This document shows positions 57,462 through 64,000 of a stretch of DNA of 64,000 nucleotides, piece by piece. Position numbers and translations under genes: made by a program. The notes beneath the pieces were generated by a model. That model did not search any database. It saw only the letters and a list, made by a program, of their open reading frames with translations, and was not told the DNA's origin. The stretch is from UMGS1052 sp045532035 (GTDB lineage Bacteria; Bacillota; Clostridia; Oscillospirales; CAG-382), in the NCBI GenBank assembly GCA_045532035.1, contig JAZSFD010000048.1, forward strand, positions 1-64,000, written 5' to 3'. How positions within the stretch are numbered: the stretch's first letter is position 1; each line of letters begins with the position of its first letter.

Positions 57462-58757
57462 TCAGACTTTCTTTTTTGCAATAATGAGAATATCTTCATT
57501 GCAGACGGTTTTTGTGATCGTAGTCTCTCCGTTTTCAACGGAAACTTGGGGCGTGATTATTCTTTTGTTTGCAAGGCAAACAACTTTTATGTCAAAACCC
57601 GAAAGATCTTCGCAGAAGGTGAAATCGTCGTTATACGGGAGATATGCCACTCTCAGACCGTCTTTTTTTGCCCAGCAAAGCTTTTCGGATCTCGCTTTGT
57701 AGCCACCTGAGCAGGGGACAATATCGGTCATATCAAAATTCTCAAAAAGCCATTTTGAATATCCGGCATCCCACGCACCCTCAAAATGCAGCGCATCAAA
57801 GCGCGAATAAGGCATGCTGGCAAAAACTGCATTGTTGTATTTTTCACCGTGTCGGTGCATCTGCCAAACTCCATGCGCACCATAGCTTATACCAAGGGTT
57901 GCGCCCGAAAGAATACTTTGCCAGAACGCTTTTCTTACGTGAAAGGCTCCGAAACGGCCGTATTCGAAAGCAAACGAAAGACCTTCGTAGCAGGGCTCGG
58001 TGTTCATCACAGGCTTTTTGTGGGGATTTTCAAGAAACATTTTCGAAAAACGGAGCATATTTTCCTGCCCGATCGAGGGATCGGCAAGATTGTTGTTGTG
58101 ACCCGATTGGTATGCATAAAAATGATACTGCGGATGAGCGCACAATTCTTCGGGAGGGATAGCATCCGGACCGATATGCAATGTGGTAAGACCTTCCGGA
58201 TCGAGTTCATAGAGAACATCGAGAACTGTTTTGTAATATTTTACCACAAGATCGGTTTCAAAATATGTGTCGCCCGAAACAGAATAGATCGGCTCATACT
58301 TTTTGAATCTGTTTATCATATATTTTGCAATGGGTTCAACACATTCATAGGGCATTACCGTATCGGGGCTTGATTTTTCGCCCCAGGTATCGGGAATATA
58401 ATTCACCCAGAACAAATGAAGAAACGGAATAAGACCATATTCTTTCATTATAGACAGCATTTTTTCGGCTCTGTCAAAATATTCTTCGTTGATATTGTAA
58501 AAATCGTATTTGCCGTTCTTCAGGTGAAAAGGGTGCATATCCTTTTCGCCGGGGCTGTTATCGTGGGTACACGGCAACACAATGAATTGAATGGTGTTGA
58601 AACCCTGTTGAGAGCGGCGGATAACAAATTCTTTGAAATCTTCGGGGTCGAGCTTTTGAAAAGCGGCCCATTCTGTGTCGGATAAAAGGAAAATCGTTTT
58701 TGAATCCAATTCAAAATGAGTTTTGTTTTCGGATAATTTAAGTCTGCTCAAATTCAT
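57462..58757 (-). CDS. Glycoside hydrolase with DUF4038-like barrel (GH140-type)
   Basis: A 431-residue protein. The N-terminal 'FLLSDTEWAAFQKLDPEDF' matches the opening of DUF4038/GH140 proteins, and the TIM barrel contains 'PVMNTEPCYEG' (candidate nucleophile Glu) and 'FYAYQSGHNNNL'. A small C-terminal beta domain follows. GH140 members include apiosidases acting on rhamnogalacturonan-II. No signal peptide, so it acts on imported oligosaccharides. The neighbouring sugar isomerase on the other strand fits a pentose-type catabolic role. Confidence 0.8.
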   Translation of the reverse strand: MNLSRLKLSENKTHFELDSKTIFLLSDTEWAAFQKLDPEDFKEFVIRRSQQGFNTIQFIVLPCTHDNSPGEKDMHPFHLKNGKYDFYNINEEYFDRAEKMLSIMKEYGLIPFLHLFWVNYIPDTWGEKSSPDTVMPYECVEPIAKYMINRFKKYEPIYSVSGDTYFETDLVVKYYKTVLDVLYELDPEGLTTLHIGPDAIPPEELCAHPQYHFYAYQSGHNNNLADPSIGQENMLRFSKMFLENPHKKPVMNTEPCYEGLSFAFEYGRFGAFHVRKAFWQSILSGATLGISYGAHGVWQMHRHGEKYNNAVFASMPYSRFDALHFEGAWDAGYSKWLFENFDMTDIVPCSGGYKARSEKLCWAKKDGLRVAYLPYNDDFTFCEDLSGFDIKVVCLANKRIITPQVSVENGETTITKTVCNEDILIIAKKKV

Positions 58758-58908
58758 TCAGCTCCTTGCACTTTTTGTTTATTCGATTATAAATCATTTT
58801 GCGCGGTTTGTCAATTGTATCAAAAAAGCCCTTTGCCGCGAGCTGCTGTTGACAATCCGACCTTTGAAGTTTATAATATAGTCGAAAAAATGATCGGAGG
58901 AAAACGCA

Positions 58909-59711
58909 GTGAGATTTGGAATTGCAGGCTTTTTGCCCGGACACGAAAGACGGATAGAAATGGCACAAAGTATAGGTTATGAGTTTGTGGAAACCTGCCT
59001 TTTTGCCTTGCACGATGATTTTTCGCAGGAAAGCATCGAAAGAATGGCAGAACATCTGAAAAAGATCGGTATGCCCTGTGTTGCCGTCAACGGAATGTTC
59101 CCGAAACGCATAAACCTTCTCGGAAGTGCTGCCGACAAAAGCGAAATTTCCGAATATCTTCATTCGGCCTTCGAAAAAACAAAGTGTCTTGATTATGATA
59201 TCTGCGTTCTCGGCAGCGGAAATCAAGAAAAGTTCCCGAGGGTTATCCTCTCGACAGGGCTTTTGATGAGTTTTCCGCGCTTTTGTCCGATACGATAATA
59301 CCTGTTGCCGAAAAATACGGCAAGAAAATAGTCATCGAGCCTTTGAGCTATTATATCACCAATGTCATCAACACCTTTGAGGATGCAGTGCGGATCGTGT
59401 CGGCAGTCGGACACCCGTCACTTTCGGCACTTATGGACTTTTTTCATCTGAGCTATAACAAAGAACGCTTTGAAAGCTATGAAAGCTGCGGCAAATTCCT
59501 CAGCCATGTCCACATTTCAAGCTTTTCGAACAGCTTCGCTTTTCCGCGTCCCTTTGACGGCGACGATTATCGGGCTTTCATCTCATTTCTGCGAAGAGCA
59601 GGTTATGAGTCGAAAAATATCTCTGTCGAGGCAAAAGACATTGATTTTGATAATGATGCCGAATTCAAAAACACCTTGTCGTCATCGCTTGAATATATGA
59701 GAAAAATGTAA
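58909..59711 (+). pseudogene. Sugar phosphate isomerase/epimerase (AP endonuclease family 2 barrel), frameshifted
   Basis: The GTG start at 58909, after GGAGG, opens a TIM-barrel protein that runs to 59298 in one frame and continues from about 59240 to 59711 in another. Reading past the C-run at 59234-59236 with one more C gives 'FPEGYPLDRAFDEF', the natural join. The rest carries 'IVIEPLSYYITN' and 'SALMDFFHL', the metal-ligand strands of this family. Without the shift it would be about 267 residues, normal length. Family members act on ketoses or keto-acids. Apart from this one base the gene looks intact. Confidence 0.85.
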
Positions 59712-59741
59712 GCTGAAGGCAGCACTTTCTCAACATTGAAA

Positions 59742-59774
59742 CATCCCCCATTTCCGAGAAGGAAATGGGGGATG
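59742..59774. terminator. Strong hairpin between convergent genes
   Basis: A perfect 14-bp stem (CATCCCCCATTTCC with GGAAATGGGGGATG) with a 5-nt loop. T runs are short on both sides. It lies between the isomerase pseudogene and the PstS-like gene. Confidence 0.7.
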
Positions 59775-59794
59775 CAATATTTTGAACCGGTTTT

Positions 59795-60694
59795 TTATTT
59801 CACCACATAGTTTTCTCTTCTTGCAAGCTCCTTGCCCTGGTCGGAGATGATCCAGTTATAAAGAATTCTTTCGGGAGAATCCTGTGCCGCGTCTTTTCTT
59901 ATAACCACATAAAAATCGTTGACATAAGGATATTCGCCCGACGCTATCGATTCATTGGACGGGTCGATGCCGTCAACGGCAAGTATCTTGCTGCGGTTGA
60001 GCTTTTCGCCCTCCATGTTGGAAAGATAGTAATAAACCGTGTAACCGAGAGCATCTGCCGAATTGTCATAGTCAGCCACAGCCTCCAGAAGTCCGATCAT
60101 CGAACCGATGCGGGTCTCCTCGGGTGCCTCCATGAGCTTATCTCCGAGAGGAATGAGCTTGTCAAAAAGAGTCTGGCTTCCGCTGTCCTTATTGCGCTGA
60201 TAAGGGATGATGGGATGATCTTCGCCGCCAACCTCTGACCAGCTTTTGAGCTCTCCCATATATATTTTTTCTATCTGCTCCCTGGTAAGGCTTTCAACGC
60301 CGTTTTCAAGACTTGCGATAAATACAAGAGCGTCGGCGCCGATGGCGGTCATCTCAAGCTCCACTCCCTTTTCCTCGCAGTAAGCAACAGCCTCCTCCGA
60401 CATTTCATAGGCAAGAAGAATGTCAAAGGTTCCGTCGACAAGCGCCACATAATTATCGGTGGTCGAGCCTTCAAATTTTATCATTGAAGAGGCAGTTTCG
60501 CGGTCAATTCCGAGAACTGTCGAGGTGATGGCTTCGCCAAGGGGAAGATTTGCAAGGCTTCCTCCCATTTTCGGATAGTTTTCTGTGGTGAAAACGTAGC
60601 TTTCACCCACATCGTTTGCGGTCTTGCCTGTGCAAGCAACAAAAGACATAAGGGTCATCAGGCAAACAAGTGCGATACAAATTGATCTTTTCAT
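59795..60694 (-). CDS. PstS-like substrate-binding lipoprotein
   Basis: A 299-residue lipoprotein with a lipobox ('SFVAC', Cys near residue 21) and the two-lobe fold of phosphate-binding PstS ('DGTFDILLAYEMSEE', 'LTREQIEKIYMGELKSWSEV', 'RNKDSGSQTLFDKL', the last contacting the ligand). No pstC, pstA or pstB genes are adjacent. Instead it follows by 19 nt a large lipoprotein, so the two may form a surface sensor. The start at 60694 follows AAAGGA by 8 nt. Confidence 0.82.
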   Translation of the reverse strand: MKRSICIALVCLMTLMSFVACTGKTANDVGESYVFTTENYPKMGGSLANLPLGEAITSTVLGIDRETASSMIKFEGSTTDNYVALVDGTFDILLAYEMSEEAVAYCEEKGVELEMTAIGADALVFIASLENGVESLTREQIEKIYMGELKSWSEVGGEDHPIIPYQRNKDSGSQTLFDKLIPLGDKLMEAPEETRIGSMIGLLEAVADYDNSADALGYTVYYYLSNMEGEKLNRSKILAVDGIDPSNESIASGEYPYVNDFYVVIRKDAAQDSPERILYNWIISDQGKELARRENYVVK

Positions 60695-60713
60695 AACATT
60701 CTTCCTTTCTTGT

Positions 60714-62276
60714 TTATTCATTGATAAGGCGCAGAACCTTTCTGAACTCCATATCATAAAGAGTGCAGAACGAATCGTCTCCCACGGCAAAATATCCGTC
60801 CCCGACATCATAATAATCTATCATAAGGCAATCGGAGAAAACAAATTCCCGCGTTTCGACATCAAAAAGATAGTAGGCCGTCGAACCGCCGAAATCAAAG
60901 TCAGCATAGATCGAAAACAGAAGATATCTTCCGTCATCCCCCACGGCGGTCACTCCGCCCTGTCCGTCAAGCACGACAAGCTCTTTTTTGTTTTCGGCGT
61001 CATATATCACCGTTCTCACGGGATCGGTGTAGACAGGTCTGCCATTTTCGAATTGTTCGAAATCATAGCTGCCTTTTGTATAAACGATAAGCTTTTCGCC
61101 ATCAAGCACCGATAAAACCGACTCGCAGTTTTCGAGCGTTGCTGCTATCTTTCCGCTACCATCAAAAACAGTTTGGGAGTTATCGGCTACATCCTTGTAG
61201 GAATAATAGCCCTCGGGTTGGGTGTAAGTGTTGGGCGGCTGACCGTTTTCGTTTACAAAAGGTGTTCCGTCAAGCCTTTTGTATATCTCCTGCCCGTCGT
61301 CGTAATAGCTGTACAGCATATTCTCGCCCTTGCCGTGAATACTCACACTTTTCGGTTCATATATGCTGGCAAGAATATGTCCGTCCCTCGAGATCACATC
61401 GGTGAAACCGTCACCGCGTGCTGTGATGTAATCATCGCTGTAAAAATAGATATTCTGATAGATGTCGGATGTGCGATAGAAATTCGTGTCGATAAGATAG
61501 CCTTTACCGTCATACTCTTTGACATAAGCGATGCCCTCTTCATTGAAATATGAGCAATATTGATACATTTCCGAAACGATGTTGCCGCTCTTGTCGATAT
61601 AGCAGGCATTGAGTTCCTCCTGACCGATGCAGATGTTGGCATAGCCATGCGAAAAGCTGCTTGCCGACCAGACTCCGTCCTTTTCGAAAAGCTTGTTTCC
61701 GTCATAATCATAGCAGACAAGTCCGCGGAACTCATATGTTTCGGGATCGCTGACAAGCACCGAGATCACTCCGTCGCCTGCACCGCAGAGCCATGAACCC
61801 GACGGAAGATCAAGCTTCCAGGAGCCGTCGGCGGGTATCACCACCGAATCGGGCTGCATCATCATTTCTGCTGCCTCATCGGAATACGGAGTGAGCTGAT
61901 AATACGGAAATTCTTCGTAATAATCGTTGTAGGTCACATATCCGTCAAAGGGCGGAACAACTATCCTGCCGTCTGCAGTACAAAGGCCCATGGTCGAATA
62001 GGTCATCGAAACATCAGCACCGAAAGAGTCGCCCTCAAACTCTTTTATTCTGCCGATAAAGGGGACAAGTGTGCCATAGCTTTCATCGGGAATAAAATCC
62101 TCCGATGCCTTTTCGTGAAAGCGTAATTCTTCTTTTCCCGAGTATTCGCCGATATCGGGAAGCTCCTCGAGCCTGAAAACAGGCGCCTGCGACGGCGTTT
62201 CCTCCACCGCCCGGGTACATGAGGACGGGAGCATCAAAAGCGCAGCGGACAACAGCAACAGAATTCTTTTTTTCAA
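60714..62276 (-). CDS. Large lipoprotein with repeated propeller-like strands, unknown function
   Basis: A 520-residue lipoprotein (lipobox 'LPSSC', Cys near residue 20) with many Tyr/Asp/Gly-rich strand repeats such as 'YIDKSGNIVSE', 'VISRDGHILASI' and 'VFDGSGKIAATL', as in WG-repeat or beta-propeller proteins. It is likely a cell-surface scaffold or binding protein. The start is a TTG at 62276 behind GGGGGG. It precedes the PstS-like gene by 19 nt. The gap upstream holds only the terminator of the HD gene and no clear promoter, so some read-through is likely. Confidence 0.75.
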   Translation of the reverse strand: MKKRILLLLSAALLMLPSSCTRAVEETPSQAPVFRLEELPDIGEYSGKEELRFHEKASEDFIPDESYGTLVPFIGRIKEFEGDSFGADVSMTYSTMGLCTADGRIVVPPFDGYVTYNDYYEEFPYYQLTPYSDEAAEMMMQPDSVVIPADGSWKLDLPSGSWLCGAGDGVISVLVSDPETYEFRGLVCYDYDGNKLFEKDGVWSASSFSHGYANICIGQEELNACYIDKSGNIVSEMYQYCSYFNEEGIAYVKEYDGKGYLIDTNFYRTSDIYQNIYFYSDDYITARGDGFTDVISRDGHILASIYEPKSVSIHGKGENMLYSYYDDGQEIYKRLDGTPFVNENGQPPNTYTQPEGYYSYKDVADNSQTVFDGSGKIAATLENCESVLSVLDGEKLIVYTKGSYDFEQFENGRPVYTDPVRTVIYDAENKKELVVLDGQGGVTAVGDDGRYLLFSIYADFDFGGSTAYYLFDVETREFVFSDCLMIDYYDVGDGYFAVGDDSFCTLYDMEFRKVLRLINE

Positions 62277-62291
62277 ATCGGATCCCCCCTC

Positions 62292-62333
62292 AAAAAACAG
62301 ATAATATACAAGCCGGTGCTTGTATATTATCTG
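62292..62333 (-). terminator. Terminator after the HD-domain gene
   Basis: A 16-bp perfect stem (CAGATAATATACAAGC with GCTTGTATATTATCTG) with a 4-nt loop and six T on the minus strand. It lies in the leader of the downstream lipoprotein gene, so it may also limit that gene's expression. Confidence 0.85.
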
Positions 62334-62379
62334 ACGGATTTTTTATAAAAAAGTTTCCTTTTTCCGGAAAATATTTTAT

Positions 62380-63039
62380 TTATATCAGGTTTTGTCCGTT
62401 AATGACAAGTTTGAACTTCAGCCCCAGTGATTCGGCGGCACGACGGCACATCGACATTCTGCCCAAGAAAATCTCAAAATAATCCATAACCGGGCTTATT
62501 GTCGTGTCGATCTCAAGCGAAAGCCTTATTGCCTCGTTGTTATCGCAAAGCTCAAGCTCGGAGCTTACAACCGAATAGTTTACTCTGTCGTGAATGTCGA
62601 ATCGGGAAAAATTGGCATTTCTCACGCGTGAGCGGCGGACATCGCTCTTGTCGGCGAGAATAAGTGCCGCAGCAGCGGGATTTACGGCAACTCCGGTGCC
62701 CTCGTCGTGGTTTCCGATGGCTGAGACAATGACTGCGATATCCTTTGCATCAAAATCGAGCTTGTCAAGGATTCTGAATGCCATGAGCGCTCCGCTCTGG
62801 GAATGGTCTACGCGGTTGACAAGATTACCGATATCGTGGAGATAGCCTGCGATCTTGGAAAGCTCGACGGTGTGCTCGTCATAGCCCAGTTCTGTCAGAA
62901 TATATGCCGCGGTGTGAGCCACCTTTGTCACATGGGCAAAATTGTGCTCGGTAAAGCCCATGGCTTTCAACGATTCATCGGCGGAAAGTATGTATGTTTT
63001 TATTTTCTCGTTTTCTCTTAACTGTTCGTAAGTCATCAT
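62380..63039 (-). CDS. HD-domain phosphohydrolase
   Basis: A 219-residue HD superfamily protein. The metal motifs are 'HVTKVAHTAAYIL' (first His), 'GYLHDIGNL' (the His-Asp pair) near residue 66 and 'GNHDEGTG' near 109. A C-terminal region with 'DKSDVRRSRVRN' follows. Such enzymes hydrolyse nucleotides, cyclic dinucleotides or other phosphate esters; the substrate is unknown. GGAG precedes the ATG. It stands alone on the minus strand upstream of the lipoprotein pair. Confidence 0.85.
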   Translation of the reverse strand: MMTYEQLRENEKIKTYILSADESLKAMGFTEHNFAHVTKVAHTAAYILTELGYDEHTVELSKIAGYLHDIGNLVNRVDHSQSGALMAFRILDKLDFDAKDIAVIVSAIGNHDEGTGVAVNPAAAALILADKSDVRRSRVRNANFSRFDIHDRVNYSVVSSELELCDNNEAIRLSLEIDTTISPVMDYFEIFLGRMSMCRRAAESLGLKFKLVINGQNLI

Positions 63040-63168
63040 GTTTTTATATCTCCTTTCATTTCTCTGTCAATTCGATTGTATACCATCCGTCAAAAAAGTG
63101 CAATAGTTTTTTGTGTAAAATAGTTGTAAAATTAAGAATTATACAAAGAATATTTACCAAAATAGCTC

Positions 63169-63197
63169 TTGACAAACCGAGACATATGGGGTACAAT
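63169..63197 (+). promoter_or_regulatory. Sigma-A promoter of acpP
   Basis: TTGACA (63169-63174), 17-bp spacer, TACAAT (63192-63197), 58 bp before acpP. Confidence 0.85.
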
Positions 63198-63254
63198 AAA
63201 TTGTTAAATTGTAAACATTCGGTTTAATATAAACATATCATGGAGGAAAAAACA

Positions 63255-63479
63255 ATGCTTGAAACAATCAAAGCTGTCCTTGTAAAACATCTTAAGATCG
63301 ATCCCAACACCATCACTTTGGAAACAAATCTCCAGGAGGATCTGGGTGCCGATTCTCTCGATCTCGTTGAGATCATCATGGAATTTGAAACAAAATTCGG
63401 AATTGAAATTCCCGATGAAGACATTCTCAAGCTCAAGACCATAGGTGACGCCATCGAATATATCGAGGCACACAAATAA
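63255..63479 (+). CDS. acpP: Acyl carrier protein
   Basis: A 74-residue acyl carrier protein. The phosphopantetheine serine is in 'LGADSLDLVEIIMEFE' near residue 36, with the usual four-helix pattern and acidic helix II. It carries growing acyl chains in fatty acid synthesis. GGAGG is 8 nt before the ATG at 63255. It is unusual here in not lying in a fab cluster; a cysteine desulfurase gene follows 30 nt later. Confidence 0.94.
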   Translation: MLETIKAVLVKHLKIDPNTITLETNLQEDLGADSLDLVEIIMEFETKFGIEIPDEDILKLKTIGDAIEYIEAHK

Positions 63480-63509
63480 TTTTTAACACAGGAAGAAGCG
63501 CAAAATCAA

Positions 63510-64000
63510 ATGGAAAAAAGATTTGTCTATGCAGACAATGCCGCCACCACAAAAGTATACCCCGAGGTGGTAGAGGAAATGCTGCCCTATCTCACAGAGA
63601 TCTACGGAAATCCGTCGAGTCTCCATTCCATGGGTCAGCAGGCAAAAAAAGCTCTTGACAATGCAAGAGCAAGAATCGCAGAGGTCATCGGAGCCGCGCC
63701 CGAGGAGATCTTCTTTACAAGCTGCGGCACAGAAGCTGACAACTGGGCCATCCGCGGTGCATCCGCTGTTTATGCCCGTGTCAACAAGATCGAAACACCC
63801 CACATCATAACCACAAAAATCGAGCATCACGCGGTACTCCACACCTTCAAGGCTTTGCAGAACGCAGGCTATGAAGTGACTTATGTGGATGTTGATGAAA
63901 ACGGAAAGGTTTCCCCCGCGGATATCGTTTCCGCCATCCGCGACAACACCTGTCTTATCACCGTTATGCTTGCCAACAACGAAATGGGCACAATTGAACC
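63510..64000 (+). CDS. nifS: Cysteine desulfurase (NifS/IscS), partial at window end
   Basis: The first 163 residues of a class V PLP enzyme that takes sulfur from cysteine for iron-sulfur cluster and thio-modification pathways. Visible motifs are 'YADNAATTKVYPEV', 'IYGNPSSLHSMGQ', 'FFTSCGTEADNWAIRG' and 'TTKIEHHAVL' (His stacking on PLP). The PLP lysine and catalytic Cys lie beyond the window. Its sulfur could serve the TtcA-like tRNA enzyme or the NifU-like scaffold seen elsewhere in the window, as an inference. Confidence 0.93.
   Translation, partial: MEKRFVYADNAATTKVYPEVVEEMLPYLTEIYGNPSSLHSMGQQAKKALDNARARIAEVIGAAPEEIFFTSCGTEADNWAIRGASAVYARVNKIETPHIITTKIEHHAVLHTFKALQNAGYEVTYVDVDENGKVSPADIVSAIRDNTCLITVMLANNEMGTIE

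Noticed and set aside
62292..62333. A riboswitch in front of the large lipoprotein gene
   Set aside because: The structure is one simple 16-bp hairpin with a T run placed directly after the HD-domain gene, so a terminator explains it.
1..64000. tRNA, rRNA or CRISPR arrays
   Set aside because: A read-through of both strands found no cloverleaf with CCA-type end, no rRNA sequence and no regularly spaced short repeats; a dedicated search would be needed to exclude a divergent case.

Overview
The window is a 64-kb chromosomal segment of a low-to-mid GC, endospore-forming Clostridia bacterium (Bacillota). The evidence is a complete spoIIA operon (SpoIIAA, SpoIIAB, sigma-F) next to a gerA-type germination operon, a DUF1540 protein, a DnaD-type replication protein, strong Shine-Dalgarno sites, consensus TTGACA/TATAAT promoters and a dockerin-like protein. 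The sugar-degradation genes and the dockerin fit a gut or anaerobic plant/glycan-degrading member of the Oscillospirales or a relative; that placement is an inference. No rRNA, tRNA or CRISPR array was seen.

Layout. 0-9 kb: SLH protein, a sugar oxidoreductase pair with a decayed AraC regulator, a small Cys-rich protein behind a sporulation-type promoter, and a minus-strand operon of a beta-helix protein, a broken heparinase-like gene, a TtcA-like tRNA thiolase and an EEP-family hydrolase. 9-16 kb: flavodoxin, membrane protein, ADP-ribosylglycohydrolase, RlmD, an APH-fold sugar kinase, a metallophosphoesterase and a dockerin-only protein. 16-25.7 kb: a co-directional block with a methyltransferase, MurD, three tandem M42 peptidase genes (the third has lost its metal ligands), a methionine gamma-lyase-like enzyme, DnaD and a YhaN-like ATPase. 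26-34 kb: RNase HII, YraN, dipeptidase, threonine synthase, DUF1540, metallophosphoesterase, trigger factor, ClpP and ClpX. 34-38 kb: GH35 beta-galactosidase and phosphohexomutase. 38-43 kb: spoIIA and gerA operons. 43-45.8 kb: ASRT-family protein, PduL, a NifU-like scaffold and the GGGtGRT protein.

45.76-56.58 kb is an integrated mobilizable element of about 10.8 kb. It sits in the 3' end of the GGGtGRT gene and is bounded by a 36-bp perfect direct repeat. It carries a tyrosine integrase, an excisionase-like protein, ArdA antirestriction protein, an HUH-type protein, two replication/relaxation-like proteins and several unknown cargo genes. Symmetric tandem decamers lie about 103 bp inside each end, and one palindromic operator recurs upstream of three of its promoters. 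This element is the most novel part of the window.

56.6-64 kb: a small lipoprotein, a GH140-like hydrolase, a frameshifted sugar isomerase, a PstS-like lipoprotein with a large propeller-like lipoprotein, an HD hydrolase, acyl carrier protein and the start of a cysteine desulfurase that runs off the window.

Across the window four genes carry single-base frameshifts at short homopolymer or dinucleotide-like runs, and three genes have ACG or ATA where the start ATG is expected. Either some accessory genes are decaying or the consensus has residual errors; the sequence alone cannot decide.
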